Source: Phascolarctobacterium sp.
Lineage (GTDB): Bacteria > Bacillota > Negativicutes > Acidaminococcales > Acidaminococcaceae
Direction of reading: 5' to 3'
DNA: 64,000 nucleotides
NCBI GenBank assembly: GCA_017623055.1
Contig: JAGAPX010000026.1
Location: forward strand, 1 to 64,000
Positions within the stretch are counted from its first letter, which is position 1. Each line of letters opens with the position of its first letter. Below the pieces are notes generated by a model. That model saw only the letters and a program-made list of their open reading frames with translations. It had not been told where the DNA came from and ran no database searches. Made by a program: the position numbers and the translations under genes. Of this stretch, positions 49,947-57,800 are shown piece by piece.

Positions 49947-51902
49947 ATGAAAAAGACGATGTCTAAAAGTCTACTTATGACAGCACTTATTGCAGGTTTG
50001 TGTATTTGGGGGGGACAAGAGGCGTTCGCGGCTGAAAAGCTTAACGAGTTTGCGCTTGATGAGTATATAGTTACTGCAACAAGAACAGAAAAACGAGATA
50101 TTGATATTCCAGCAAGTACTGAAGTTTTCACAAAGGAAGATTTAGAAAAAACTGGTACGACAAACGTAGCTTCTGCTTTGTCAAATGCTTTAGGCGTAAC
50201 ATTTATAACTTACGGTCCGGATGGTGCTTCTCAAGGAAGTAAAAATAGTAATATTAGTATTAGGGGAATGGATAGAGGTACTTTAGTATTAATCAACGGT
50301 TCTCCTTTGAATCTGAATGGTCGTTATAATTTAGAAGATATGCCCTTTGATGGAATTGAGCGTATAGAAGTTGTAAGAGGCGGTGGCAGTGTACTTTATG
50401 GTAGCGAAGCTATTGGTGGCGTTGTTAATATAATTACAACGAATGGTGTAAAGAATAAGGTTTCTATTGCTGCTGGCAATAATGATAGAAAATCTTACGA
50501 AGCAAGTTATCAACTTGGTAAGCTTTCCTTGGCTGCTAGTCATAAAGAATGGGGGAAATCTACTAGAACTTCAGAACAGTTTACAAGTACAAAAACTATG
50601 CATTATTATTTGAAAGATATGGATAAAGATAGTATCTTTTTGAATTATAATTTTGATAAAAAATCTAATTTAATGATTCAACATACCGAATCTGAAAAAA
50701 GTAATGACTACTTTTTTGGAAGAGGTTATGCTGATTCTTTGTTTGGTAAAAATAGATATAATAAAGTTTATCAATATGAAAAGAACTTTGCTCAATATAA
50801 TTTTAATGATGGAGCGTTAAAAGGCAATATCTATTTCAATGAAGCAAAGACTGAAACGGATACAAAAGAGTTTCTCAGTAGTAAAGGCTCCAGTACTGGA
50901 TATCCTAAATTTTCGAATGCAAAAGATAAGAATGTATCTTATGGATTTGATATAAATAATAATTGGATTGTTGGTAACAATAAATATTTAGTTGGTATTA
51001 CCTATCAAAATGAAAAGTATAATCCTGATGAATATGCTAATGACCAATGGGATAGAAACAACTATTCTATTTATGCACAATGGGAAAAAGATTTTGATGA
51101 CAAAAATAATTTAATCATTAGTGGTAGACAAAGCTGGGGTGAACTCGAAGAGGAAATATTGAGTGATTTTAGCGGTCAAATTCAATATGTTCATAAGTTG
51201 ACAGATGATCAAAGTGTATATGCTTCTGTTGGGCAGTCTTATAGATTGCCATATTTGAGAGAGTTGTATTCTTCTGGTGACGGTTATTTGGCAGGTAACA
51301 GAAACTTAGAACCGGAAAAGGGTGTTCATTATGAACTTGGTTGGAAAAAAGAAGCTGAAAATCATTTGTGGAAAGTGGCTTTGTTTAACTATTACATCGA
51401 AGATAATATTTCCTATACCTTACAGGATAATGGTACTTCCTTATGTACTAATGAAGATGTAAAAAATACTGGTGTAGAAGCAAGTGTGAAATATCAAGGG
51501 GATAATGGTTTTAATTATAATATTGGTTTCTCTTATGGTGATCCTAAAGCCAAAACAAGGAAAGATAATGCTTTAAATAAAAACGTAAAAGATTATTGGG
51601 ATAGACAGTATGGTAGGTTCCAAATCAATGGTGGCATTGGATATACTTACGGCAAATGGTCAACGAATTTAACCGCAAATTATATGTGGCAACGTGTTGC
51701 CTCTCCCTCTAGTGACCACTCTTTTGATATAAAACCTTACCTTTTGACTTCTATGAATATTAAATACGCAGTAGATGATAACAGTGATATTACATTGTCT
51801 ATGGAAAATCTTTTGGATAGAGAAGATAACTTCGGCGGTTCTACTACTGCTTATTATTCTACTCCGCGTTGTTATTTACTCAAATACACCTATAAATTCT
51901 AA
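49947..51902 (+). CDS. TonB-dependent outer-membrane receptor 4
   Basis: A 651-aa receptor very like receptor 1 at its N-terminus (KSLLMTALI signal core, AFAAEKL cleavage region, EFALDEYIVTATRTEKRDIDIPA). Plug motifs ISIRGMDRGTLVLINGSPLN and IERIEVVRGGGSVLYGSEAIGGVVNIIT are present and the barrel ends in F. TAAGGAG precedes ATG 49947. It is followed after 14 bp by a DUF4198 gene, suggesting that the two products work on one ligand, possibly a metal complex. Confidence 0.93.
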   Translation: MKKTMSKSLLMTALIAGLCIWGGQEAFAAEKLNEFALDEYIVTATRTEKRDIDIPASTEVFTKEDLEKTGTTNVASALSNALGVTFITYGPDGASQGSKNSNISIRGMDRGTLVLINGSPLNLNGRYNLEDMPFDGIERIEVVRGGGSVLYGSEAIGGVVNIITTNGVKNKVSIAAGNNDRKSYEASYQLGKLSLAASHKEWGKSTRTSEQFTSTKTMHYYLKDMDKDSIFLNYNFDKKSNLMIQHTESEKSNDYFFGRGYADSLFGKNRYNKVYQYEKNFAQYNFNDGALKGNIYFNEAKTETDTKEFLSSKGSSTGYPKFSNAKDKNVSYGFDINNNWIVGNNKYLVGITYQNEKYNPDEYANDQWDRNNYSIYAQWEKDFDDKNNLIISGRQSWGELEEEILSDFSGQIQYVHKLTDDQSVYASVGQSYRLPYLRELYSSGDGYLAGNRNLEPEKGVHYELGWKKEAENHLWKVALFNYYIEDNISYTLQDNGTSLCTNEDVKNTGVEASVKYQGDNGFNYNIGFSYGDPKAKTRKDNALNKNVKDYWDRQYGRFQINGGIGYTYGKWSTNLTANYMWQRVASPSSDHSFDIKPYLLTSMNIKYAVDDNSDITLSMENLLDREDNFGGSTTAYYSTPRCYLLKYTYKF

Positions 51903-51916
51903 AAGGAGAAAGTAAT

Positions 51917-52729
51917 ATGAGTTTCAATAAATCTTTATCAACAACATTAATTACTGCTTTGTTGTGTGGTGTTACCGCAGTTGCAAGTGCACATACTTTG
52001 TGGGTTAATTGCACAGATTATACTCCTGCATTTAGTGAAAAATCTGGTGCAAAAACTAAAATTTATATGGGTTGGGGACACCATTTTCCTGTAGACAGTT
52101 ATGTTAAGGCAAGTGATTTTACTGATATTACTTTGCTTGCACCGTCTAAAAAAGCTGAAAAACTTACCTTAGAAACTACTGGGTTTGGTGCTAAAGAAAT
52201 CAAATTTGGTGAGAATGGTTTGTATGTTGTTGCCGTAACTAGAAAAGATGCATACAATACTTCTTATCTCGAAAATGGTAAGTTGAAGATGATAAAAGGT
52301 ACTAAAGAAGGATTAGAAAATGTTATTGGCAGCACATACTCTCAACAATTTGCTAAGTCTTTGATTAACGTTGGTGCAGGTGAAGCTAAAAATTTATCTC
52401 ATGTATTCGGGCAAAAATTGGAAATTATTCCTTTAACTAATCCATATGAAATAACGAATAACCGTGGTGGTACAATGAAAGTAAAAGTGTTGTTCAATGG
52501 CAAGCCTGTTCAACATAAAAAAGTATTTGCGATGTACGAAGGCTATTCTAATGATGATGCAGCTTCTTGCACAGTATCTACTGATGCTAAGGGTGTAGCA
52601 GAGTTAAGAATTGACCATTGGGGTACATGGGTTGTAAAAACCAAGATGGAATTACCTGCTACTAAAGAATTTGCTAATAAAGTAAATCAAGAAAACTATT
52701 TTGCATCTTTAACATTCAATATTCAGTAA
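51917..52729 (+). CDS. DUF4198-family periplasmic protein
   Basis: A 270-aa secreted protein with a signal peptide ending near VASA, then AHTLWVN and MGWGHHFPVDS, the hallmark opening of DUF4198 proteins. That family is associated with nickel or cobalt uptake loci. The mature N-terminal His and the GHHF pair could bind metal. AAAGGAG precedes ATG 51917. It is co-transcribed with receptor 4, consistent with a periplasmic accessory of metal or metallo-tetrapyrrole uptake (inference). Confidence 0.85.
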   Translation: MSFNKSLSTTLITALLCGVTAVASAHTLWVNCTDYTPAFSEKSGAKTKIYMGWGHHFPVDSYVKASDFTDITLLAPSKKAEKLTLETTGFGAKEIKFGENGLYVVAVTRKDAYNTSYLENGKLKMIKGTKEGLENVIGSTYSQQFAKSLINVGAGEAKNLSHVFGQKLEIIPLTNPYEITNNRGGTMKVKVLFNGKPVQHKKVFAMYEGYSNDDAASCTVSTDAKGVAELRIDHWGTWVVKTKMELPATKEFANKVNQENYFASLTFNIQ

Positions 52730-52750
52730 AAGTAGATAATATTAACTAAA

Positions 52751-52777
52751 ATATTAGTGTTATTACAATACTAATAT
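52751..52777. repeat. AT-rich inverted repeat
   Basis: ATATTAGT (52751-52758) / ACTAATAT (52770-52777), between the DUF4198 gene and its terminator. No T-run. Confidence 0.6.
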
Positions 52778-52796
52778 ATTTAATTTGCCTTTGTAA

Positions 52797-52830
52797 TGAG
52801 GATAGGGGATAAACTCTGTCCTCATTTTTT
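52797..52830 (+). terminator. Terminator after the DUF4198 gene
   Basis: TGAGGATAG (52797-52805) / CTGTCCTCA (52816-52824) followed by T6. Confidence 0.9.
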
Positions 52831-52845
52831 ATTTCTTAATACCTT

Positions 52846-52876
52846 TTAAGAGTACAACGACTACACACTTCAGAAT
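52846..52876 (+). promoter_or_regulatory. Decayed MerR-type promoter
   Basis: TTAAGA, 19 bp GTACAACGACTACACACTT, CAGAAT. The spacer matches promoter P1's left half (GTACAAC), but both hexamers and the right half-site are degraded. An 8-codon ORF (ATG 52906) then runs into promoter P11, like a gene start truncated by deletion. Confidence 0.4.
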
Positions 52877-52928
52877 AGATTATGGTTGTTTCTAAGGTGA
52901 GAAAAATGAAAAATGCTTCCTTTTTCCC

Positions 52929-52959
52929 TTGAGTATATACCAACTATATAGTTTATAAT
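52929..52959 (+). promoter_or_regulatory. MerR-type promoter P11 (19-bp spacer)
   Basis: TTGAGT (52929-52934), 19 bp, TATAAT (52954-52959); dyad AGTATATA-CCAAC-TATATAGT with one mismatch. It appears to drive the secreted-protein/ECF/cbi operon. Confidence 0.9.
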
Positions 52960-53023
52960 TACCCAATATAATGGAGGGGAATTTTTCTCCGAAATATTGG
53001 CAAGCGATATAAGGAGGCTTTTT

Positions 53024-53626
53024 ATGAAAAAGTTTTTGTTAATGATATGTACGTTAGTAGCAATGTTAGTTTTAAACGGTAACGCTTTTGCCAATAAGCC
53101 TGTGCCTCAACCTAACCAAGACCCTATGAACTGGCAAATTAGTATGATGCCGGAGCCCACTGCCGAAGAGATTGAAGCTGCCCGTTGGAGCGTGGTAGTT
53201 GAAAATGACTTGGGTGTTTACGCTTACGATATGAGTTCCTTGGATTTTGGCAAGAATAAAAAAGATGAATATGATAAAAATATCGTTAATGTCTTGGTAA
53301 AGACTGTCTTTACTAATAAAGATGTTCTGAAAAAATTGAAACAGGACTACGCTACCAAGCTTGAGGGCAAAGAAAAGGTTCTGTATTGCAAAATGGATAT
53401 GCAATATAAGATGAAGGAAAAATCTTACACCGTAAAGACCATGCAAGTTTTTACTAACACCGATAGACAAATTGATGTAAAGAAGAACAAAAATAAATTT
53501 GCTCCTATTCCGGAAAAATCTTTTGCAGAAGCACTGTATGAGGTGTGTCAAAAATTTGTTGCTGATGTAGAAGCAGCAGAGCTGGCAATGCAGGAACAAG
53601 CTGCTAAGGAAGCGAGCAAAAAATAG
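53024..53626 (+). CDS. Secreted protein of unknown function (200 aa)
   Basis: A signal peptide (about residues 1-23, cleavage near NAFA) precedes a hydrophilic, Lys-rich domain with a helical C-terminus (VEAAELAMQEQAAKEASKK). The segment WSVVVENDLGVYAYDMSSLDFG followed by alternating beta-strands resembles small periplasmic proteins of unknown role in Negativicutes. AAGGAGG precedes ATG 53024. It is first in the P11 operon, 15 bp before the ECF S-component-like gene, so it may be an accessory of that transporter. Confidence 0.85.
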   Translation: MKKFLLMICTLVAMLVLNGNAFANKPVPQPNQDPMNWQISMMPEPTAEEIEAARWSVVVENDLGVYAYDMSSLDFGKNKKDEYDKNIVNVLVKTVFTNKDVLKKLKQDYATKLEGKEKVLYCKMDMQYKMKEKSYTVKTMQVFTNTDRQIDVKKNKNKFAPIPEKSFAEALYEVCQKFVADVEAAELAMQEQAAKEASKK

Positions 53627-53641
53627 TTAAGGATAACAAAG

Positions 53642-55297
53642 ATGAAAATTTTAACATTGGTACTACTGCTTTTAACTTATGTGCAGGTTGCTTGTGCCGG
53701 AATGAAGTTAGAAGCAGTGTATCCTTATCATTTGGGAAAAAAGGGTATTGAAACTGTTTATGAGGAAAGTACCGTTCCTCTTTATGTGAACATCGTTAAC
53801 TTTGACAACGATGCTCCTGTTGAAGCAGAAGTAAAGATTACCTTGCCTGATGGGTTTAATCCTGTGGTAGATAACAAGTGGCAGACTAAGACCATTGGCG
53901 ATAAAACCATTGTTACTACAAAGTGGCTATTGCCTCAAGATTACGGACAAACCTTTGATTTGCTTTATGTGGAAGCGCAAGAGGACGTTCCTTTTGGCAA
54001 AAAGCAGGTACTTGTAGAAGCAAATAGTGGTGCGTGGAAGGAAAGTAAAATTTTAAGCTTTACCTACGAGGCGGGGCAGGAAGCTGTCAGCGAAATTCCT
54101 AAGGGCAAGAAAAAATTAGATAAGAAAAAATTTAATTGGTATATCCAAAGCATTACTTTCCCCGTAGATAATTTGGGAATTAAGGATGACAAGGCAGAAG
54201 CTGGTGTGATTTATGTACGCGATACATCTTTAGAAGGTTTCCGCAATCGCATGACGGGGGAGGGGACAACAAGCTGGTCTTCTGTTTTTAACCATCCTGC
54301 TGCTCACCTGCTGTTAGAATTGCGTAATCCACAAAGTGATGTGCGTGTCTTGAAGTTTAAGGCAGAGCTGACGGATAAAAATACTGGTGAGCCTGTGCCG
54401 GGCTTGTGCGTGGCTGGTAGTATTGATGAAGAAGAATCTCAAGGCTGGCAAGAAAGGAACAAAGCAAATGATGCGACAACGGCACTGATTTCTTTAGACG
54501 GCAACAAGGCACCGCGATTTATTCTTCCTTTATATATAGACTATCTGAATGTTTTAGAGGGTGAATATAATCTGCGCATTACCCTTTCCGGTGGTGGACA
54601 GGAAAAGCTTTACGAAGCACCCATCGTCATTGCCAAGAAACATAGCATTGGACTTTTTGCCGTAGGCTTTGCGTTTACCTGCTTGGCTTTAGTTTTGGCG
54701 TTCAGCTACAAAATTAAGAATACCATTTACGCCATTGGTGCGAAGGGAGCAATTACCGTTGCCCTGTTTGCAGCAATTGCCTTTGGTGGTATTACCCTGC
54801 CTACTACTATTTTGGGGGATCTGCTCCATGTTTTCTTAGGACCTTTCTCCGGTTTGGTAACTGGGCTTTTGAACGGGGTATTGCAATATCTTTTGATAGT
54901 TTCTCTTCTGGTGCTGTTCCGTGCGCCGGGAGTTTTAAGCTTGATGTTCGTAGTGAAGTTTATGCTTTCTGGTTTGATGTTTGGGCACTTCTCTCCACTA
55001 GGCGTGTTAAGCTTCTGCGTTTACATCGTAGTTTTGGAAGCTACCTTATATTTTAGTGGTTTCTATAAAAATGATGCTAAAGGTAATTATATGCTGCTTC
55101 TGTGCTTCATGCTTGGTGCTGCAGATGCGTTCATTACCTTTATTAACTTAGAACAGATGATGTTCTTCTACCGTCTGTATTACGCAGATTGGTACTTAGC
55201 TTTATATATGTTGATTAACGGCTTGCTTTATAGCAGTGTTGGTAGCTGGCTTGGCATTAAGACAGGCTTAAAGCTGCGGCAGGTAATGGGGGAATAG
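53642..55297 (+). CDS. ECF-type substrate-binding membrane protein with a large extracytoplasmic domain
   Basis: A 551-aa protein with a signal peptide (cleavage near ACAG) and a roughly 310-residue extracytoplasmic beta-rich region. One membrane helix follows (about residues 336-355), then a compact bundle of about five to six helices (about 365-540) like an ECF S-component. It lies immediately before fused EcfA-type ATPases and an EcfT-type protein. S-components usually have about 180-220 residues with no periplasmic domain, so this is an unusual fusion that may receive ligand from the outer-membrane side. Co2+, Ni2+, corrinoid or porphyrin are candidate substrates. Confidence 0.72.
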   Translation: MKILTLVLLLLTYVQVACAGMKLEAVYPYHLGKKGIETVYEESTVPLYVNIVNFDNDAPVEAEVKITLPDGFNPVVDNKWQTKTIGDKTIVTTKWLLPQDYGQTFDLLYVEAQEDVPFGKKQVLVEANSGAWKESKILSFTYEAGQEAVSEIPKGKKKLDKKKFNWYIQSITFPVDNLGIKDDKAEAGVIYVRDTSLEGFRNRMTGEGTTSWSSVFNHPAAHLLLELRNPQSDVRVLKFKAELTDKNTGEPVPGLCVAGSIDEEESQGWQERNKANDATTALISLDGNKAPRFILPLYIDYLNVLEGEYNLRITLSGGGQEKLYEAPIVIAKKHSIGLFAVGFAFTCLALVLAFSYKIKNTIYAIGAKGAITVALFAAIAFGGITLPTTILGDLLHVFLGPFSGLVTGLLNGVLQYLLIVSLLVLFRAPGVLSLMFVVKFMLSGLMFGHFSPLGVLSFCVYIVVLEATLYFSGFYKNDAKGNYMLLLCFMLGAADAFITFINLEQMMFFYRLYYADWYLALYMLINGLLYSSVGSWLGIKTGLKLRQVMGE

Positions 55298-55300
55298 TTA

Positions 55301-56956
55301 ATGTTAAAAATTGAAGAGTTGTCCTATCGTTACCAAAGTCGTGAAAATTTTACTCTCCAAAAAATTAACTTACAGCTTGACCGTGGTGAGATGCTTCTAC
55401 TGGCAGGACGCAGTGGCTGTGGTAAAAGCACTTTGATTAAAGCCATCAGTGGTTTGCTTAATAATAACGACAAGGGTGAATTAGTTGGCAAGATTTTTCT
55501 GGAGAATGAAGATATTACTAACTTTTCTCCGGAAAAGATTGGCATTATGGTTGGTACTGTGTACCAATCGCCGGATGACCAGCTTTTTGCCATGACTGTT
55601 GCTGATGAAGTAGGCTTCGCTCTGGAAAACCAAGGCTTGGAACCTGACTACATTCGTGAGCAGGTAAGTGAAACCCTGCGCTTGGTAGGCTTGGGTGGTT
55701 TTGAAAGCTACAGTATTCATCAGCTGAGTGGTGGTCAGCGCCAACGCTTAGCTTTGGCTTCTATCTTGATTACCAAACCGCGTCTGTTAATTTTGGACGA
55801 GCCTGTCAGTCAGATGAACCCTCAAGGCGTGCAAGACTTTTTGAATTTACTGCTCAAGCTTAACCGTGAAGAAAAGATTGCCATTTTAATGGTAGAGCAT
55901 CGGGTAAATGAGCTTGCCGGTTATTTTAAACGCCTTGCTGTAATGCAACAGGGTAAAATAATTTACGACGGAGCTACGGAAGATGCTTGGAGCCTTTTGG
56001 ACGGCAAGGAAGATGTTGGCTTGCGTGAGCCTCAAAATGTAAAGCTTTGTCGTGCCTTGGAGCTTTCTGCTTTATCCAGCGTTCACCAAAAGGTTGTAAG
56101 CCTTATCAAAAATGAGTGCTGTATTTTGGGAAATGGTAAGACGAATTGCAAAGCTTGTTGTGCTCCTGAAGAAAAGCTTGTTGAAGTACAAAGCCTTCAT
56201 TATAAATATCCTGGTGCCAGTGCAGATACACTGCATGGGGTGAATTTTGAACTTTGTAAAAATCAGATTACCGCTTTGATGGGTTTTAATGGTGCTGGTA
56301 AAAGTACCTTAATGAATTTGCTTGGCGGTCTTGCTGCCGTAGAGGAAGGTAAGGTTTTCTTAACAGGCTCTCCCATTCACAAGGAGCTTGGCAAAATTGG
56401 TTATCTTCGTCAGGAACCAGACCTAATGCTTTTGGCTGACACGGTTTTAGAAGAATTGTGCTGGAAAAATAAAACTATTACTGCTCAAGAAGTAGAAGCA
56501 CTTTTAGTGAAGCTTAATTTAGAAGATTACGCCCGCGATTTTCCCTTGGCTTTAAGTAAGGGACAACGCTTGAGAGTTGTCTTGGGGGCAATGCTTGCCA
56601 AGAAGCCACAGCTTTTACTTTTAGATGAGCCTACTACAGGGCAGGACGAGCAAAGCTTAACGGAAATTAAAAAGCTGCTTTTAGATTATAAGTGTGGCGG
56701 TGGGTGCGTTTTCATCTGTACTCATGATGTGGAGCTGGCGACGGAAGTTGCCGATAGGGTAATTGTTCTGAACCAAGGTAAGATTATTGCCGATGCTCCT
56801 ACGGAAAAGGTTTTGAGTAACCGGGAGCTTCTGCACGCAGGAGGTCTAGCTGCTTCCAGTTTGTTAGATGTGTGCGAAGAAATTAGTGTACCGCCGTGTA
56901 TCTCAGCAGAGGAGGTGAAGCGTTATGTCAGTACGTCAGCTCTGGGAAGGCACTGA
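55301..56956 (+). CDS. ECF transporter ATPase, two ABC domains fused (EcfA-EcfA')
   Basis: A 551-aa protein with two ABC domains. Domain 1 has Walker A GRSGCGKST near residue 36, signature LSGGQRQRLALAS near 143 and Walker B LLILDEPVSQMNP. Domain 2 has Walker A GFNGAGKST near 332, a divergent signature LSKGQRLRVVLGA and LLLLDEPTTGQDE. A Cys-rich linker (CCILGNG...CKACC) lies between them. It begins 4 bp after the S-component-like gene and overlaps EcfT by 32 bp. It powers an energy-coupling-factor importer. Confidence 0.92.
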   Translation: MLKIEELSYRYQSRENFTLQKINLQLDRGEMLLLAGRSGCGKSTLIKAISGLLNNNDKGELVGKIFLENEDITNFSPEKIGIMVGTVYQSPDDQLFAMTVADEVGFALENQGLEPDYIREQVSETLRLVGLGGFESYSIHQLSGGQRQRLALASILITKPRLLILDEPVSQMNPQGVQDFLNLLLKLNREEKIAILMVEHRVNELAGYFKRLAVMQQGKIIYDGATEDAWSLLDGKEDVGLREPQNVKLCRALELSALSSVHQKVVSLIKNECCILGNGKTNCKACCAPEEKLVEVQSLHYKYPGASADTLHGVNFELCKNQITALMGFNGAGKSTLMNLLGGLAAVEEGKVFLTGSPIHKELGKIGYLRQEPDLMLLADTVLEELCWKNKTITAQEVEALLVKLNLEDYARDFPLALSKGQRLRVVLGAMLAKKPQLLLLDEPTTGQDEQSLTEIKKLLLDYKCGGGCVFICTHDVELATEVADRVIVLNQGKIIADAPTEKVLSNRELLHAGGLAASSLLDVCEEISVPPCISAEEVKRYVSTSALGRH

Positions 56957-57800
56957 TGCTGCACCTTGGATGCAGAATTTGAATGGTCGTACTAAATTGA
57001 TTGTATTGTTTTTATTCGCCATCCTTACGATTACTATAGATAATCCTCGTAGTTTATTTGTGCTTTTTTCTATTACGCTACTCCTGCACTTAGCGGCAAA
57101 GACTTCCATTTATAAATGGAAGGTGCTGGCAATCTTACTGCTTCTTGGTTTGTGGGGCAGTATGTTCAGTCAGGCGCTGTTCTTCGCCCAAAGCACACGC
57201 ACTCCTCTTTTTGTACTTATTGAACCTAACGCGGGCTTCCTCGGAACTTTGACTGGAGGTCTTTATGTTTACAGGGAAGGAATCCTGTACGGGGCAGTGC
57301 AAGGATTGCGTTCTGCAAGCATGATGAGTTTGGGACTTTTGGTGTGCTGGACTAGCGATCCTCGCCAATTGTTACAAGCCTTAATTGCCTGGCGCCTTTC
57401 TCCCCAAATCGCTTTTATGCTGGTTACGGCAATTCGTTTTTTACCGGTACTGGCAGCAGAAACTGGTGAAGTAATTACTGCTCTTCAATTACGGAGCGAT
57501 AGTCATAGTGGCAGAACTGCTGTCATTCGACACTTACCCTACATTGCCAAGCCACTGCTTGCCCGTTGTCTAAGACGTGCCCAAACTTTGGCACTTTCCG
57601 TCGTCAGCAGGGGCTTCTTCCTTGCCAACGCTAATAAGCAGGCAGTTGTGTGGGATTGGCGCGAAAAACTTTGCTGTATTTCTTTAAGTGTTTTAGTTGC
57701 TGTAATTGTCAGCAGTAAAATTTCTTATCTTTTGTCAGAGCAAGGCTTTTACTTTGGCGTGCTCAGGCAAGCTTATGATTGGACGAAATTATACTTATGA
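56925..57800 (+). CDS. ECF transporter transmembrane protein EcfT/CbiQ-type
   Basis: A 291-aa membrane protein with about five helices (starting near residue 25) and two cytoplasmic coupling motifs with conserved arginines (LRSASMMS; CLRRAQTLALSVVSRGF), the second an Ala-Arg-Gly-like coupling helix. It connects the fused ATPases to the S-component. ATG 56925 has GAGGTGAAG upstream. Its stop overlaps the next start (ATGA). Confidence 0.9.
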   Translation: MSVRQLWEGTDAAPWMQNLNGRTKLIVLFLFAILTITIDNPRSLFVLFSITLLLHLAAKTSIYKWKVLAILLLLGLWGSMFSQALFFAQSTRTPLFVLIEPNAGFLGTLTGGLYVYREGILYGAVQGLRSASMMSLGLLVCWTSDPRQLLQALIAWRLSPQIAFMLVTAIRFLPVLAAETGEVITALQLRSDSHSGRTAVIRHLPYIAKPLLARCLRRAQTLALSVVSRGFFLANANKQAVVWDWREKLCCISLSVLVAVIVSSKISYLLSEQGFYFGVLRQAYDWTKLYL

